Shown: piece by piece, positions 24,677 through 34,459 of the stretch
Layout: the number at the start of each line of letters is the position of its first letter
Numbering within the stretch: the stretch's first letter is position 1
NCBI RefSeq assembly: GCF_013744875.1
Contig: NZ_CP059399.1
Location: 7,564,001 to 7,628,000 of the forward strand
Origin: Nocardia huaxiensis
GTDB taxonomy: Bacteria; Actinomycetota; Actinomycetes; Mycobacteriales; Mycobacteriaceae
DNA length: 64,000 nucleotides
Direction: 5' to 3'
Translations under genes and position numbers: made by a program
Notes under the pieces: generated by a model
What the model was told of the DNA's origin: nothing
The model's database searches: none
What the model saw: the letters and a program-made list of their open reading frames with translations, nothing else

Positions 24677-26977
24677 ATGCATCGTTCCGCGCCGAAGGAC
24701 GATATCGACGAGTCCGCGCTGTCGGTCACCGAACCGAAGACCGAGGCCGCGGGCGTCAAAGCCGTCACGGTGGCCCTGGAGCGGGCCGTCGAGGAGATGG
24801 GTGTGGTGCGCACCGCCCGCACCCTGGCCCGGGTGAATCAGCGGCACGGCTTCGACTGCCCCGGCTGCGCCTGGCCGGAACCGACCGGTACGCGACGCGT
24901 GGCGGAGTTCTGCGAGAACGGCGCGAAGGCGGTGGCCGAGGAGGCCACGCTGCGCACCGTCACCCCGGAGTTCTTCGCGCGGCATCCCATCGAGGACCTG
25001 GCCGGCAAGTCCGGTTACTGGCTCGGCCAGCAGGGGCGCATCACCCATCCAATGGTGTTGCGCCCCGGCGACACTCATTACTCGCCGATCGAATGGCCCG
25101 CGGCCTACCGGATCATCGCCGACCACCTGCGCGGCCTGGCCTCCCCGCACGAGGCCGTCTTCTACACCTCCGGCCGCACCGCCAACGAGACGGCCTTCCT
25201 CTACCAGCTGCTGGTCCGCAGCTTCGGCACCAATAATCTGCCGGACTGCTCGAACATGTGCCACGAGTCCTCCGGCACCGCGCTGACCTCGTCCATCGGC
25301 ATCGGCAAGGGCTCGGTGACGATCGACGACTTCAAGCACGCCGACCTGATCATCGTGGCCGGGCAGAATCCGGGCACCAATCATCCGCGCATGCTGTCCG
25401 CGCTGGGCGAGGCGAAGCAGCACGGCGCCAAGGTGATCGCGGTCAATCCGCTGCCGGAGACCGGGCTGATCGGATTCAAGGATCCGCAGACCGTCAAGGG
25501 GCTCACCGGCGGCATCAGCATTGCCGACGACTTCCTGCAGATCCGGCTCGGCGGCGATATGGCGCTGTTCCAGGGCCTGGGCAAACTGCTGTTCGAGGCC
25601 GAGGACCGCGCACCCGGCACGGTGGTGGATCGCGCCTTCGTGGACGCGCACACCGCGGGCTTCGACGACTACGAGAAGCAGACGCGTGCGGTCGATCTCG
25701 GCGTGGTCGAACAGGCCACCGGCCTGACCCGCGCCGACCTGGACCGCACGGCGAAACTGCTGGCCGAGTCCAAGGCCGTGATCATCTGCTGGGCAATGGG
25801 TTTGACCCAGCAGGTGCACGGTGTCGCCACCATCCAGGAGGCCACCAACCTGCTGCTGCTGCGCGGCATGATCGGCAAGCCGGGCGCGGGCGTGTGCCCG
25901 GTGCGCGGACATTCGAATGTGCAGGGCGACCGCACCATGGGCATCTGGGAAAAGATGCCGGAGACCTTCCTCGCCGCCCTCGACGACGAATTCGGCATCC
26001 ACAGCCCGCGCGAACACGGTTGGGACACCGTCGATTCCATTCGCGCCATGCGGGACGGCCGCGGCAAGGTATTCTTCGGCATGGGCGGCAATTTCGTCTC
26101 CGCCACCCCCGACACCGAGGTGACCGAGGCCGCGCTGCGCAATTGCGAACTGACCGTGCAGGTTTCGACCAAGCTGAACCGCAGCCACGTCGTGCACGGC
26201 CGCACCGCGCTCATTCTGCCGACCCTGGGCCGCACCGACGAGGACCGGCAGGACGGTGTGCGCCAGCAGGTTTCGGTGGAGGACTCGATGTCCATGGTGC
26301 ATCTGTCCACCGGTCGCCTGCAGCCGGTGAGCGAGCACCTGCGCAGCGAGGTGGCCATCGTGTGCGAGCTGGCGCAGGAACTGTTCGGGCTCGGGCATCC
26401 GGTGCCGTGGGCGCGCTTCCAGCGCGACTACGACAAGATCCGGGACGCCATCGCGAAGGTCGTGCCCGGCTGCACCGATTACAATGCGAAAGTCCGGGGC
26501 CGCAATGGTTTCCAGCTGCCGCACCCGCCCCGGGACGCCCGCGAATTCCGGACCTCCACCGGCAAGGCCAATTTCGGTATCAACGAGCTGCACTGGCTGC
26601 CGGTCCCCGAGGGCCGCCTCATCCTGCAGACCCTGCGCAGCCACGACCAGTACAACACCACCATCTACGGCCTCGATGATCGCTACCGCGGCATTCACAA
26701 CGGCCGCCGGGTGGTGCTGGTGCATCCCGAGGACATCGCCGCGCTCGGATTCGCCGAAGACGATCTGGTGGACCTGATCTCGGAGTGGACCGACGGCAGC
26801 GAACGCCGTGTCGAAGGCTTCCGGGTGGTCGGCTACTCCACACCGCGCGGCAATGCGGCCGCCTACTATCCGGAGACCAATCCGCTGGTGCCGCTGGATC
26901 ATGTTGCGCGGCGGTCGAATACCCCGGTGTCCAAGGCCGTCACCATCCGGCTCGAACGGCACGTGCATCACTCATGA
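24677..26977 (+). CDS. FdhF-like molybdopterin oxidoreductase (YdeP family)
   Basis: 766 aa. A molybdopterin-guanine-dinucleotide enzyme of the FdhF/YdeP type. It carries CPGCAWP near residue 63 and SSGTALTSSIGIGKGSVTIDD. GQNPGTNHPR is the family's cofactor-binding stretch, and a C-terminal molydopterin-dinucleotide-binding domain starts near 660. It corresponds to Rv2900c (fdhF) of M. tuberculosis, next to fdhD there as here. Formate dehydrogenase is the usual label, but YdeP-type proteins lack the canonical Cys/Sec active-site context, so the real substrate is uncertain. The start is ATG 24677, after GGAAGGAC; the frame opens at 24527 without support. fdhD follows after 13 bases. Confidence 0.88.
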   Translation: MHRSAPKDDIDESALSVTEPKTEAAGVKAVTVALERAVEEMGVVRTARTLARVNQRHGFDCPGCAWPEPTGTRRVAEFCENGAKAVAEEATLRTVTPEFFARHPIEDLAGKSGYWLGQQGRITHPMVLRPGDTHYSPIEWPAAYRIIADHLRGLASPHEAVFYTSGRTANETAFLYQLLVRSFGTNNLPDCSNMCHESSGTALTSSIGIGKGSVTIDDFKHADLIIVAGQNPGTNHPRMLSALGEAKQHGAKVIAVNPLPETGLIGFKDPQTVKGLTGGISIADDFLQIRLGGDMALFQGLGKLLFEAEDRAPGTVVDRAFVDAHTAGFDDYEKQTRAVDLGVVEQATGLTRADLDRTAKLLAESKAVIICWAMGLTQQVHGVATIQEATNLLLLRGMIGKPGAGVCPVRGHSNVQGDRTMGIWEKMPETFLAALDDEFGIHSPREHGWDTVDSIRAMRDGRGKVFFGMGGNFVSATPDTEVTEAALRNCELTVQVSTKLNRSHVVHGRTALILPTLGRTDEDRQDGVRQQVSVEDSMSMVHLSTGRLQPVSEHLRSEVAIVCELAQELFGLGHPVPWARFQRDYDKIRDAIAKVVPGCTDYNAKVRGRNGFQLPHPPRDAREFRTSTGKANFGINELHWLPVPEGRLILQTLRSHDQYNTTIYGLDDRYRGIHNGRRVVLVHPEDIAALGFAEDDLVDLISEWTDGSERRVEGFRVVGYSTPRGNAAAYYPETNPLVPLDHVARRSNTPVSKAVTIRLERHVHHS

Positions 26978-26990
26978 GCGGAATCACGTA

Positions 26991-27830
26991 ATGAGCAGAG
27001 TCACCGCCCGCCGCCGCACGCTGCGCATCTCCCCCACCGGGGTCGTGCAACGCCCCGACACCCTGGTCGTCGAAGAGCCCCTCGAAATCCGCACCGCCGG
27101 AGAGTCGCTGACGGTCACCATGCGCACCCCCGGCGCGGATATCGATCTGATCCACGGGTTCCTGTTCACCGAGGGTCTCATCACCTCGGCCGAGGACATC
27201 GTCACCGCCCGCTACTGTGCGGGCACCGACGAGAACGGCCAGAACACCTACAACGTGCTCGACGTGCAGTTCCGCAGGCCGATTCCGGTGCGGCCGCGCA
27301 ACTTTCTCACCAATAGCGCGTGCGGCCTGTGCGGGAAGACGGCGCTCGACGAAGTCCGCACTCGCACGCATTTCCCGCTTCCCGCGCAGGGCCTGGAGGT
27401 CGGCACCGCCGTCCTCGCCCGGCTGCCCGGCGAATTGCGTTCCCGCCAATCGGTTTTCGACGTCACCGGCGGGCTGCACGCCGCCGGTCTGTTCACCGCC
27501 GATGGGGAGGTCCTGGCGGTTCGCGAGGATGTGGGCCGTCACAATGCCGTCGACAAGCTCATCGGCTGGGCGCTGCGCGAGAACCGCATTCCCGCCCACG
27601 ACCTGATCCTCATGGTGAGCGGGCGCGCCTCCTTCGAACTGGTGCAGAAGGCCGTCATGGCCGGGATTCCGCTGCTGGGCGCGGTCTCGGCCCCCAGTTC
27701 GCTGGCCGTCGACCTGGCGGCCGAATCCGGCATGACCCTGGTCGGCTTCCTGCGCGGCGACTCGATGAACGTCTATTCCGGCTTCGACCGCGTGGCCGTC
27801 GACGGGAGCGACGCGGTGCGTTCACACTGA
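26991..27830 (+). CDS. fdhD: FdhD sulfurtransferase (formate dehydrogenase accessory)
   Basis: 279 aa. FdhD transfers sulfur to the molybdenum cofactor of formate-dehydrogenase-type enzymes. The redox motif CGLCGK lies near residue 112, with DIDLIHGFLFTEG, REDVGRHNAVDK and MVSGRASFELVQKA as family blocks. The frame opens upstream inside the oxidoreductase gene, but ATG 26991 gives the normal family length. It follows the FdhF-like gene by 13 bases and surely shares its transcript, which supports a functional sulfurated Mo cofactor in that enzyme. Confidence 0.96.
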   Translation: MSRVTARRRTLRISPTGVVQRPDTLVVEEPLEIRTAGESLTVTMRTPGADIDLIHGFLFTEGLITSAEDIVTARYCAGTDENGQNTYNVLDVQFRRPIPVRPRNFLTNSACGLCGKTALDEVRTRTHFPLPAQGLEVGTAVLARLPGELRSRQSVFDVTGGLHAAGLFTADGEVLAVREDVGRHNAVDKLIGWALRENRIPAHDLILMVSGRASFELVQKAVMAGIPLLGAVSAPSSLAVDLAAESGMTLVGFLRGDSMNVYSGFDRVAVDGSDAVRSH

Positions 27831-27898
27831 CCCGGCCACCGGTACCGCTCATCGAGGCGACCCCTGCGCCCGCGACTACCACACTGCTAGGCTCCGAC

Positions 27899-27912
27899 TG
27901 AAACTTGTTTCA
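27899..27912 (+). promoter_or_regulatory. KstR-type operator upstream of the KSI gene
   Basis: TGAAACTTGTTTCA matches exactly the KstR consensus TnnAACnnGTTnnA described for mycobacterial cholesterol-regulon promoters. It lies just downstream of a TAGGCT -10 candidate (27888-27893) and 17 bases before the ATG of a ketosteroid-isomerase-like gene, a position that would block transcription. Confidence 0.75.
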
Positions 27913-27929
27913 TTTTCTTGGGAGTATCG

Positions 27930-28301
27930 ATGGCAGTGCAGCCCCGTGACGTGGCCGAACAGTATGTGAAGTTGGTGGCCACCGGGCCGACCGAGGATAT
28001 CGTCAACCTGTACGCGGCCGACGCCGTCGTCGAGGATCCGATCGGCAGCGAACCGCGCCGCGGCCACGAGAAGATCCGCGAGCTGTACACCGCCCTCGAG
28101 GCCATGGAACGCGAGACCGAACTGCACACCGTCAAGGTGGCCGGCAATCACGTGGCCGTCTCCTTCACCATGGTCGGCAAGTTCAACGGCCAGCAGATGA
28201 CCCTCGACCCCATCGACGTCATGGAGTTCGACGACGCGGGCAAGATCATCAGCATGCGGGCCTACTGGGGCCCGGAGAACCTGCGAATGGACCAGCTCTG
28301 A
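27930..28301 (+). CDS. Ketosteroid (delta5-3-oxosteroid) isomerase-like protein
   Basis: 123 aa, a SnoaL/NTF2-fold protein of classical KSI size. The catalytic set appears intact: Tyr12, Asp36 (spacing 24, as Tyr14/Asp38 in the Comamonas enzyme) and Asp96 as the counterpart of Asp99. It would shift the delta-5 double bond of 3-oxosteroids to delta-4 during sterol degradation. ATG 27930 follows GGGAG. A consensus KstR site sits upstream, placing it in the cholesterol-type regulon. Other NTF2-fold enzymes have this size, but residues plus operator favour KSI. It appears to be transcribed alone or with the next membrane gene. Confidence 0.82.
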   Translation: MAVQPRDVAEQYVKLVATGPTEDIVNLYAADAVVEDPIGSEPRRGHEKIRELYTALEAMERETELHTVKVAGNHVAVSFTMVGKFNGQQMTLDPIDVMEFDDAGKIISMRAYWGPENLRMDQL

Positions 28302-28375
28302 GCTGAGCCTTGTCCCCTCCCGCCCACCGAATTACCGTGAAACCGGATCGATTCGGCGAGGGACGGGAGGGGCCG

Positions 28376-28918
28376 ATGCGGATCTCGTTGCGCGGCACCG
28401 GCGACGGCATACAGGTGCGCATGCGGCTGGAGGTCAATCGCCGCAGATGGATCGCCCTGCTGATCATGCTGGGGCTCTTGACGTTTCAAGCGCTGGTCGT
28501 CGGCTGCTGGGCCACCTTCGCCCCCGAATCCTGGTACGACAGCTTCCCCGGCCTCGGCATGCGCTGGGTGCGCGGCGACGGCCCGTACAACCACCACCTG
28601 ACCGCAGACGTCGGCGCGTTCTTCCTGGCACTGGGCGCCATCACCGCGGCCGCCCTCTGGTATCGCGACAGCATCCTGGCCCGCGCCGCCGGACTGGGCT
28701 GGCTGGTCTTCGGCGTACCGCACTTCCTCTACCACCTCTTCCACCCGGCCGACGGCGTCACCGGCGTCAGCCAGGTGCTCAATGTGATCGCCACCCTGGC
28801 CATCCCCGCTCTGGGCCTGGCCTGCATCCTCGTCGCCCCACGCGAGCGCTACCCGGTCCCCGAACCGGCCCCTTTCAATGTGAAATTTCCTCGCCGGAAG
28901 CCGCCCGCAAGCCGATGA
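28376..28918 (+). CDS. Integral membrane protein of unknown function
   Basis: 180 aa with four hydrophobic segments at about 26-47, 77-97, 105-125 and 137-158. Between the first two is a loop containing ESWYDSFPGLGMRWV. A His-rich stretch, PHFLYHLFHP, follows helix three. This is the general look of small actinobacterial membrane proteins annotated as hypothetical. The start ATG 28376 has GGGAGG six bases upstream. It lies 74 bases after the KSI gene on the same strand and may share its transcript. No function can be assigned. Confidence 0.78.
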   Translation: MRISLRGTGDGIQVRMRLEVNRRRWIALLIMLGLLTFQALVVGCWATFAPESWYDSFPGLGMRWVRGDGPYNHHLTADVGAFFLALGAITAAALWYRDSILARAAGLGWLVFGVPHFLYHLFHPADGVTGVSQVLNVIATLAIPALGLACILVAPRERYPVPEPAPFNVKFPRRKPPASR

Positions 28919-29159
28919 ATTCTGTGGCGCCGCACCGTCGTAACAGGTGTAGCGCCCGCTCCGATTTTCGGAGCAACGGAGTAAAGGTTCAACGGCGAAC
29001 CATGGGGGATCAACGAGGATCCCCGGACAGGGCGCGATCGGCACCCACCGATCGTCACCGACTCCGGAGCAGTGACGCAGCGCACAGGCGGGCACCCGTC
29101 ACGTACGGCGGCCCGGTCTCGTCCAAGGGGTGAAAGCAACCGCTCGGATCGGAGACGTC

Positions 29160-29732
29160 ATGGCCGACACTCGCATTCCCGCCGTCAGCCCACAGCAGGC
29201 GGGCCTGCTCACCCGACTCACCTACTGGTATGCCAAGCGCCGCTTCGGCGAGGTGCCCGAGCCCTTCGCGGTCCTCGCCAATCACCCGAAACTCATGCGG
29301 GCGGCCGGAATTCACGAAACCCTCGTCGAACGCGGCACGAAGGCGATCCCCGAGCACATCTACGAGATCGCCGTCTACCGGGTGGCCCGCACCGTCGGCT
29401 GCTCCTGGTGCGTCGACTTCGGCACCATGCTCATGCGCCTGTCGGAGCTGAACGTCGAGAAACTCCAGCACATCGACGACTACGCCACCTCCCCGCACTA
29501 CGACGAGGACGAGCGCGCCGCCATCGCCTACGCCGACGCCATGACCGCCACCCCGCCGGAGGTCACCGACGAACAGGTCACCGACCTGAAGAAGCGCTTC
29601 GGCACCCAGGCCCTCATGGAATTGACCTACCAGATCGCCCTGGAGAACTCCCGAGCCCGCACCTACTACGCCCTCGGCATCACCGACCAGGGCTTCTCCA
29701 AGGGCGACGCCTGCCGAGTCCCCTGGGCGTAG
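29160..29732 (+). CDS. Carboxymuconolactone decarboxylase / AhpD-like protein
   Basis: 190 aa with the AhpD-fold signature: ARTVGCSWCVDFGT gives the redox pair Cys81 and Cys84, and the following helices have DERAAIAYADAMT. Proteins of this type are alkylhydroperoxidase-like, reducing peroxides through the CxxC pair, or act as partners in stress regulation. ATG 29160 is chosen for the GGAGAC upstream. The 240-base gap upstream holds an inverted repeat GGTTC...GAACC (about 28987-29002). It is followed by a hairpin and converges with clpX. Confidence 0.88.
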   Translation: MADTRIPAVSPQQAGLLTRLTYWYAKRRFGEVPEPFAVLANHPKLMRAAGIHETLVERGTKAIPEHIYEIAVYRVARTVGCSWCVDFGTMLMRLSELNVEKLQHIDDYATSPHYDEDERAAIAYADAMTATPPEVTDEQVTDLKKRFGTQALMELTYQIALENSRARTYYALGITDQGFSKGDACRVPWA

Positions 29733-29741
29733 CAAGATCAA

Positions 29742-29789
29742 GGAGCTCTGGTGGCGGCGAACCGGACAAATTCCCGCCACCAGAGCTCC
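29742..29789 (+). terminator. Hairpin after the AhpD-like gene
   Basis: Perfect 16-bp stem (29742-29757 with 29774-29789) with a 16-nt loop, starting 9 bases past the stop codon. No U-tract. Likely ends the plus-strand transcript. Confidence 0.65.
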
Positions 29790-29817
29790 CTCACCGGATG
29801 TGCGCTGGAAATGCGAA

Positions 29818-29844
29818 GCGGCCCCGCGATATTCGCGGGGCCGC
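29818..29844 (-). terminator. Terminator of clpX
   Basis: Perfect 11-bp stem GCGGCCCCGCG / CGCGGGGCCGC with a 5-nt AT loop, 16 bases past the clpX stop, followed on the minus strand by TTCGCATTTCC. Confidence 0.75.
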
Positions 29845-29860
29845 TGCTCGTTCTCGCCTC

Positions 29861-31144
29861 CTATGCCGACTTCTCGCGGCGCTCGGGGCCGGACTGGCGC
29901 TTGCGGGGGACGATGGTCGGCAGGACGTTGTCGTTCACCGTGTCGGCGTTGACGACGACCTTGGCCACGTCATCCCGGCTGGGGATGTCGTACATGACCG
30001 GGAGGAGCACCTCCTCCATGATGGCGCGCAGGCCGCGAGCGCCGGTGCCGCGCAGGATCGCCTGATCCGCAACGGCTTCCAGCGCGTCCTGGGTGAATTC
30101 CAGGTCCACGCCGTCCATTTCGAACAGGCGCACGTACTGCTTGACCAGGGCGTTCTTCGGCTCGGCAAGAATCCGGACCAGGGAGTCCTTGTCCAGGTTC
30201 GTCACCGAGGCGACGATCGGCAGACGGCCGATGAACTCGGGGATCAGGCCGAACTTGATCAGATCCTCGGGCATGACGTCGGCGAAGTGGTCGATGGTGT
30301 CGACCTCGGACTTGGAGCGGACCTCCGCGCCGAAACCGATGCCGCGCTTGCCGACTCGATCCTGGACGATCTTCTCGAGACCGGCGAAGGCGCCCGCCAC
30401 GATGAAGAGCACGTTCGTGGTGTCGATCTGGATGAATTCCTGGTGCGGGTGCTTGCGGCCGCCCTGCGGGGGCACCGACGCCTGCGTGCCTTCCAGGATC
30501 TTCAGCAGCGCCTGCTGTACGCCCTCACCGGAAACGTCACGGGTGATGGACGGGTTCTCCGACTTGCGGGCGATCTTGTCGACCTCGTCGATGTAGATGA
30601 TGCCCGTCTCGGCGCGCTTCACGTCGTAGTCGGCGGCCTGGATGAGCTTGAGGAGAATGTTCTCGACATCCTCACCGACATAGCCGGCCTCGGTGAGCGC
30701 GGTGGCGTCGGCGATGGCGAACGGCACGTTCAGCATCTTGGCGAGGGTCTGGGCGAGGTAGGTCTTGCCACAGCCCGTGGGCCCGAGCATGAGGATGTTG
30801 GACTTCATCAACTCGACCGCTTCACCGCGGGAGTCCCGGCCCTTGTCGCCGGCCTGAATGCGCTTGTAGTGGTTGTAGACCGCGACCGCGAGGGTGCGCT
30901 TGGCCGGGTCCTGACCGATGACGTACTGCTCGAGGAAGTCGCGGATCTCCGCCGGCTTCGGCAGTTCATCGAGTTTGACTTCGCTGGACTCGGCCAGCTC
31001 CTCCTCGATGATCTCGTTGCACAGATCGATGCACTCGTCGCAGATGTACACCCCTGGTCCCGCAATGAGCTTCTTGACCTGCTTCTGGCTCTTTCCGCAG
31101 AACGAGCACTTGAGCAGATCGCCGCCATCACCGATGCGCGCCAT
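29861..31144 (-). CDS. clpX: ClpX, ATP-dependent unfoldase of the Clp protease
   Basis: 427 aa, complete. The N-terminal zinc domain has CSFC (Cys13, Cys16) and CDEC (Cys35, Cys38). The AAA+ domain has [18 protein letters not shown], and the IGF loop (KRGIGFG) that docks to ClpP. It unfolds tagged proteins and feeds them to ClpP1P2. The frame opens at 31177, but [17 protein letters not shown] from ATG 31144 is the family N-terminus. It follows clpP2 with a 320-base gap, so it probably has its own promoter. The order tig-clpP1-clpP2-clpX is the conserved mycobacterial one. Confidence 0.98.
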   Translation of the reverse strand: MARIGDGGDLLKCSFCGKSQKQVKKLIAGPGVYICDECIDLCNEIIEEELAESSEVKLDELPKPAEIRDFLEQYVIGQDPAKRTLAVAVYNHYKRIQAGDKGRDSRGEAVELMKSNILMLGPTGCGKTYLAQTLAKMLNVPFAIADATALTEAGYVGEDVENILLKLIQAADYDVKRAETGIIYIDEVDKIARKSENPSITRDVSGEGVQQALLKILEGTQASVPPQGGRKHPHQEFIQIDTTNVLFIVAGAFAGLEKIVQDRVGKRGIGFGAEVRSKSEVDTIDHFADVMPEDLIKFGLIPEFIGRLPIVASVTNLDKDSLVRILAEPKNALVKQYVRLFEMDGVDLEFTQDALEAVADQAILRGTGARGLRAIMEEVLLPVMYDIPSRDDVAKVVVNADTVNDNVLPTIVPRKRQSGPERREKSA

Positions 31145-31465
31145 CTCTTGGGTCCCTACTTCCTTGTCCGCGTGCAACCGTCTAACTCAGGCTGCCGGCG
31201 AGCTGCCACCTATAAAGCGTATGCCGTTCCCCCGTGGCTGTAACTCCCACACTTCGGGATCGGGCGATTCGGCGTTGTTCTAACCGAGGAGAGCCGACAA
31301 CCACGAGCAAAGGTCCCTAGAGTGACCGTACCCGCTGAGCGCGACCGAGGTCGACAACTTGGGCACGTTTCTCGCCGGACATGTGCGTGGACTCACCCCT
31401 GCCCGGGTGGGCGGGACCGGAACCAATCCCGCCACCCGATACATCTTCACAGCACGTCGGAATGT
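31145..31465. other. Gap between clpP2 and clpX
   Basis: 321 bases without a gene. It holds a bulged hairpin just after clpP2 (31404-31438) and, on the minus strand about 70 bases before clpX, TATAGG as a possible -10. No confident ClgR or sigma-factor site was recognised by eye. Confidence 0.5.
31404..31438 (-). terminator. Possible terminator after clpP2
   Basis: CGGGTGGGCGGGA pairs with TCCCGCCACCCG with one bulge, about 28 bases past the clpP2 stop. No T-tract on the minus strand. Confidence 0.4.
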
Positions 31466-32152
31466 TTACTTCTGGGCGCTGAGCTTGCGGTATTCGAAGA
31501 CCGTGTCGATGAGGCCGTACTCCTTGGCCTCGTCGGCGGTGAGGATCTTGTCGCGGTCGGTGTCCTTGCGGATGACGTCCGCGTCCTTGCCGGTGTGCCG
31601 CGCCAGCGTGGTCTCCATGAGCCGGCGCATGCGCTCGATCTCGGCGGCCTGGATCTCCAGGTCGGAGACCTGACCCTGGATGCCGCCCGAGGTGGACGGC
31701 TGGTGGATCAGCACGCGGGCGTTGGGCAGCGCGGCCCGCTTGCCGGGGGCGCCGGCGGCGAGCAGCACGGCCGCGGCCGAAGCGGCCTGGCCCAGGCAGA
31801 CGGTCGCGACATCGGCGCGCACGTACTGCATGGTGTCGTAGATGGCCATCAGCGCGGTGAAGGAACCACCGGGCGAGTTGATGTACATGGTGATGTCGCG
31901 GTCCGGGTCCAGGGATTCCAGCACCAGCAGCTGCGCCATGATGTCGTTCGCGGAGGTGTCGTCCACCTGCGCGCCGAGGAAGATGATGCGCTCCTCGAAC
32001 AGCTTGTTGTACGGGTTGGACTCCTTCACGCCGAAGCTGGAGTGCTCGACGAAGGACGGCAGGATGTAGCGCGCCTGCGGCATCTGCATGCCATTGGAAC
32101 CAGCGGCGGCGAAGGTGATGCCCGCGGCCCGGGGGTCGATCTGGTTGGACAT
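31466..32152 (-). CDS. clpP2: ClpP2, catalytic subunit of the Clp protease
   Basis: 228 aa. Ser protease subunit with [11 protein letters not shown] (catalytic Ser) and ARVLIHQPS (catalytic His). The N-terminus is longer than in ClpP1, as expected for actinobacterial ClpP2. ATG 32152 follows GGAGAC; the frame is open further upstream inside clpP1 and is ignored. It lies 32 bases downstream of clpP1, in one operon. In mycobacteria, ClpP1 and ClpP2 form a mixed tetradecamer that is active only together and docks with ClpX or ClpC1. Confidence 0.96.
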   Translation of the reverse strand: MSNQIDPRAAGITFAAAGSNGMQMPQARYILPSFVEHSSFGVKESNPYNKLFEERIIFLGAQVDDTSANDIMAQLLVLESLDPDRDITMYINSPGGSFTALMAIYDTMQYVRADVATVCLGQAASAAAVLLAAGAPGKRAALPNARVLIHQPSTSGGIQGQVSDLEIQAAEIERMRRLMETTLARHTGKDADVIRKDTDRDKILTADEAKEYGLIDTVFEYRKLSAQK

Positions 32153-32184
32153 AGATGTCTCCAAAGTCTGTGTGTGGCTGCGGA

Positions 32185-32760
32185 CTAGTTGGCCTGGCTC
32201 GCGTGGGCGACCACGTGGTCGATGAAGCCGTAGTCGAGGGCCTCGGCCGCGGTGAACCAGCGGTCGCGGTCGGCGTCGGCGGTCACCTGCTCGATGGACT
32301 TGCCGGTGTGCAGCGCCTGCAGCTCGTTGAGTTCGCGCTTGGTGTAGGCGAACTGTTCGGCCTGGATGGCGATGTCGGCGGCGGAGCCACCGAGGCCGGC
32401 CGACGGCTGATGCATCATGATGCGCGCGTGCGGCAGGGCGTAGCGCTTGCCCTTGGTGCCGGCGGCGAGCAGGAACTGGCCCATGGAGGCGGCGAGGCCC
32501 ATGCCGACGGTCTTGATGTCGCAATCGGCGAACTGCATGGTGTCGTAGATGGCCATGCCCGCGGTGACCGAACCGCCGGGAGAGTTGATGTAGAGCGAGA
32601 TGTCCTTGGTCGGGTCCTCGGCCGACAGCAGGAGAATCTGGGCGCACAGCTTGTTGGCGATGTCGTCGTCGACCTGCGTGCCCAGGAAGATGATGCGCTC
32701 GCGCAGCAGGCGCTCGTACACCGAATCACTGAGGTTCAAACCAGCAGTCGCGGATGTCAT
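32185..32760 (-). CDS. clpP1: ClpP1, catalytic subunit of the Clp protease
   Basis: 191 aa. The protein begins [20 protein letters not shown]. The catalytic Ser is in [11 protein letters not shown] and the His in ARIMMHQPS, and [10 protein letters not shown] is the oxyanion region. The ATG at 32760 is preceded by AGGGGTG. It is the first gene of the clpP1-clpP2 pair, with about 190 bases upstream containing the tig terminator and presumably its promoter. It partners with ClpP2 in the heteromeric protease core. Confidence 0.97.
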   Translation of the reverse strand: MTSATAGLNLSDSVYERLLRERIIFLGTQVDDDIANKLCAQILLLSAEDPTKDISLYINSPGGSVTAGMAIYDTMQFADCDIKTVGMGLAASMGQFLLAAGTKGKRYALPHARIMMHQPSAGLGGSAADIAIQAEQFAYTKRELNELQALHTGKSIEQVTADADRDRWFTAAEALDYGFIDHVVAHASQAN

Positions 32761-32868
32761 GCGCACCCCTGCCTGATTGTTTGTCACGGATACCTGCCCT
32801 CTCTCAACGGCTCGGTTACAAGCCCCTACATGATCACTTAGATGTCGCAGCGCTGACACAAACCCTAA

Positions 32869-32910
32869 CGAAGCAGGGCGGCACCGAACTCCCGGTACCG
32901 CCCTGCTTCG
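32869..32910 (-). terminator. Terminator of tig
   Basis: 17-bp stem with one mismatch (32869-32885 with 32894-32910), 8-nt loop, 38 bases past the tig stop, followed on the minus strand by a T-rich stretch (TTAGGGTTTGTG). Confidence 0.75.
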
Positions 32911-32948
32911 CTCACAGCGCAAAACTACAACGCGCTGTCTCTGATGTC

Positions 32949-34352
32949 TTACTTGGCCTCGGCCTCTTCGGTCGCGTCGGCGACCTCGGCGAGTTCCAGG
33001 GCGGAAACTTCCTCGGCCTCGTCGGCCGGGGTGCCGAACATTTCGGCGGTGTCCACGGTGTTGCCGGCGGTGTCGGTGACGGTCGCCTTGATCACGACGC
33101 CCGCGAGCGCCTTGCCGCGACGCACGTCGGCGAAGACCGCGCCGAGCTGGCCGGCCTGCTGGATCTGCTGGATGAACTGATCGGGCGACATGCCGTAGCG
33201 CTGCGCCTGGAAGATGATCCGCTCGTACAGCTCGTCCTGGCCGACCTGGGTGTTCTCGGCCTCGGCGACGGTGTCCAGCAGCAGCTGGGTCTTGACCGAC
33301 TTCTCGGCGGCCTGCTTGGTGTCGGCCTTGAACTCCTCGAGCGAGGAGCCCTGCGCCTCGAGCGCCTCGGCCAGCTTGGCCTCGTCGTGGTCGAAGCCGT
33401 GCACGGCGTCGTGCTCGACGGCGTCGATCTCGGCCTGGACGACCTTCTCCGGCAGCGGGATCTCGGTGGCCTCGAGCAGGGCCTCGAGCACCTTGTCGCG
33501 GATCTCGCCGGCCTGCTGCACCTTCTTGACCCGCTCGACGCGGCCCTTGAGGTCGCTCTTCAGCTCGTCGATGGTGTCGAATTCGCTTGCCAGCTGGGCG
33601 AATTCGTCATCAGCCTCGGGCAGCTCGCGCTCCTTGACCGACTGCACGGTGACGGTGATGACGGCTTCCTTGCCCGCGTGCTCACCGGCGACCAGCTTGG
33701 AGGTGAAGTCCTTGGACTCGCCCTCCTTGACGCCGATCAGGGTCTCGTCCAGGCCCTCGATGAGCTGGCCGGAGCCGACCTCGTGGGACAGGCCGGTGGT
33801 GGAGGCCTCCTCGACGGCCTCGCCGTCCACGGTGGCGGACAGGTCGATGGAGACGAAGTCGCCGTTCTCCACGCCGCGCTCGACGCCCTTGAGGGTGCCG
33901 AAGCGCTGACGCAGCGAGGTCAGCTGCTCCTCGATGTCCGCGTCGGTGATCTCGATCGGATCGACGGTGACGGCGATGGAGTCGAACGCGGGGAGGGTGA
34001 TCTCCGGGCGGACGTCGACCTCGGCCTTGAACGCCAGCTCCTGGCCGTCTTCAATCTTGGTGATCTCGATCTCCGGCTGGCCGATGACCTTCAGTTCCTC
34101 GGCGATGACGGCTTCGCTGTAGCGCTTGGGCAGCACATCGTTGACGACCTGCTCCAGGACCGCGCCGCGACCCAGGCGGGCCTCGAGCAGCTTGGCCGGG
34201 GCCTTGCCCGGACGGAAGCCCGGGATACGAACCTGCGAGGCCAGCGCCTTGTACGCCTTGTCGAAGTCCGGCTTCAGCTCCTCGAAGGGCACCTCGACAT
34301 TGATGCGGACCCGGGTCGGGCTCAGCTGCTCGACGGTGCTCTTCACGGACAT
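32949..34352 (-). CDS. tig: Trigger factor, ribosome-associated chaperone
   Basis: 467 aa. N-terminal ribosome-binding domain (about 1-150) with the signature GFRPGKAP near residue 46. A PPIase domain follows at about 155-250 and a helical substrate-cradle domain to about 430. The acidic Glu/Ala-rich tail is typical of actinobacteria. It holds nascent chains at the ribosome exit and accelerates proline isomerisation. ATG 34352 gives the family N-terminus [17 protein letters not shown]. It lies directly before clpP1P2 as in most bacteria but is separated by a terminator. Confidence 0.97.
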   Translation of the reverse strand: MSVKSTVEQLSPTRVRINVEVPFEELKPDFDKAYKALASQVRIPGFRPGKAPAKLLEARLGRGAVLEQVVNDVLPKRYSEAVIAEELKVIGQPEIEITKIEDGQELAFKAEVDVRPEITLPAFDSIAVTVDPIEITDADIEEQLTSLRQRFGTLKGVERGVENGDFVSIDLSATVDGEAVEEASTTGLSHEVGSGQLIEGLDETLIGVKEGESKDFTSKLVAGEHAGKEAVITVTVQSVKERELPEADDEFAQLASEFDTIDELKSDLKGRVERVKKVQQAGEIRDKVLEALLEATEIPLPEKVVQAEIDAVEHDAVHGFDHDEAKLAEALEAQGSSLEEFKADTKQAAEKSVKTQLLLDTVAEAENTQVGQDELYERIIFQAQRYGMSPDQFIQQIQQAGQLGAVFADVRRGKALAGVVIKATVTDTAGNTVDTAEMFGTPADEAEEVSALELAEVADATEEAEAK

Positions 34353-34459
34353 GCTCCTTGTTCGTTGTTCATTGGTTGACGTCTAGGTTCCCCCCGAACG
34401 CATCCCGACCAGGTTAGTCGAGGCGTTGCGGGGCGGTGAAACCCGGTCGCGACTTGCGG

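Noticed and set aside
24653..26971. 772-codon open frame on the minus strand
   Set aside because: Antisense to the FdhF-like gene; no recognisable motif.
28987..29002. Inverted repeat GGTTC...GAACC upstream of the AhpD-like gene
   Set aside because: Only 5-bp arms; too weak to call an operator without conservation data.
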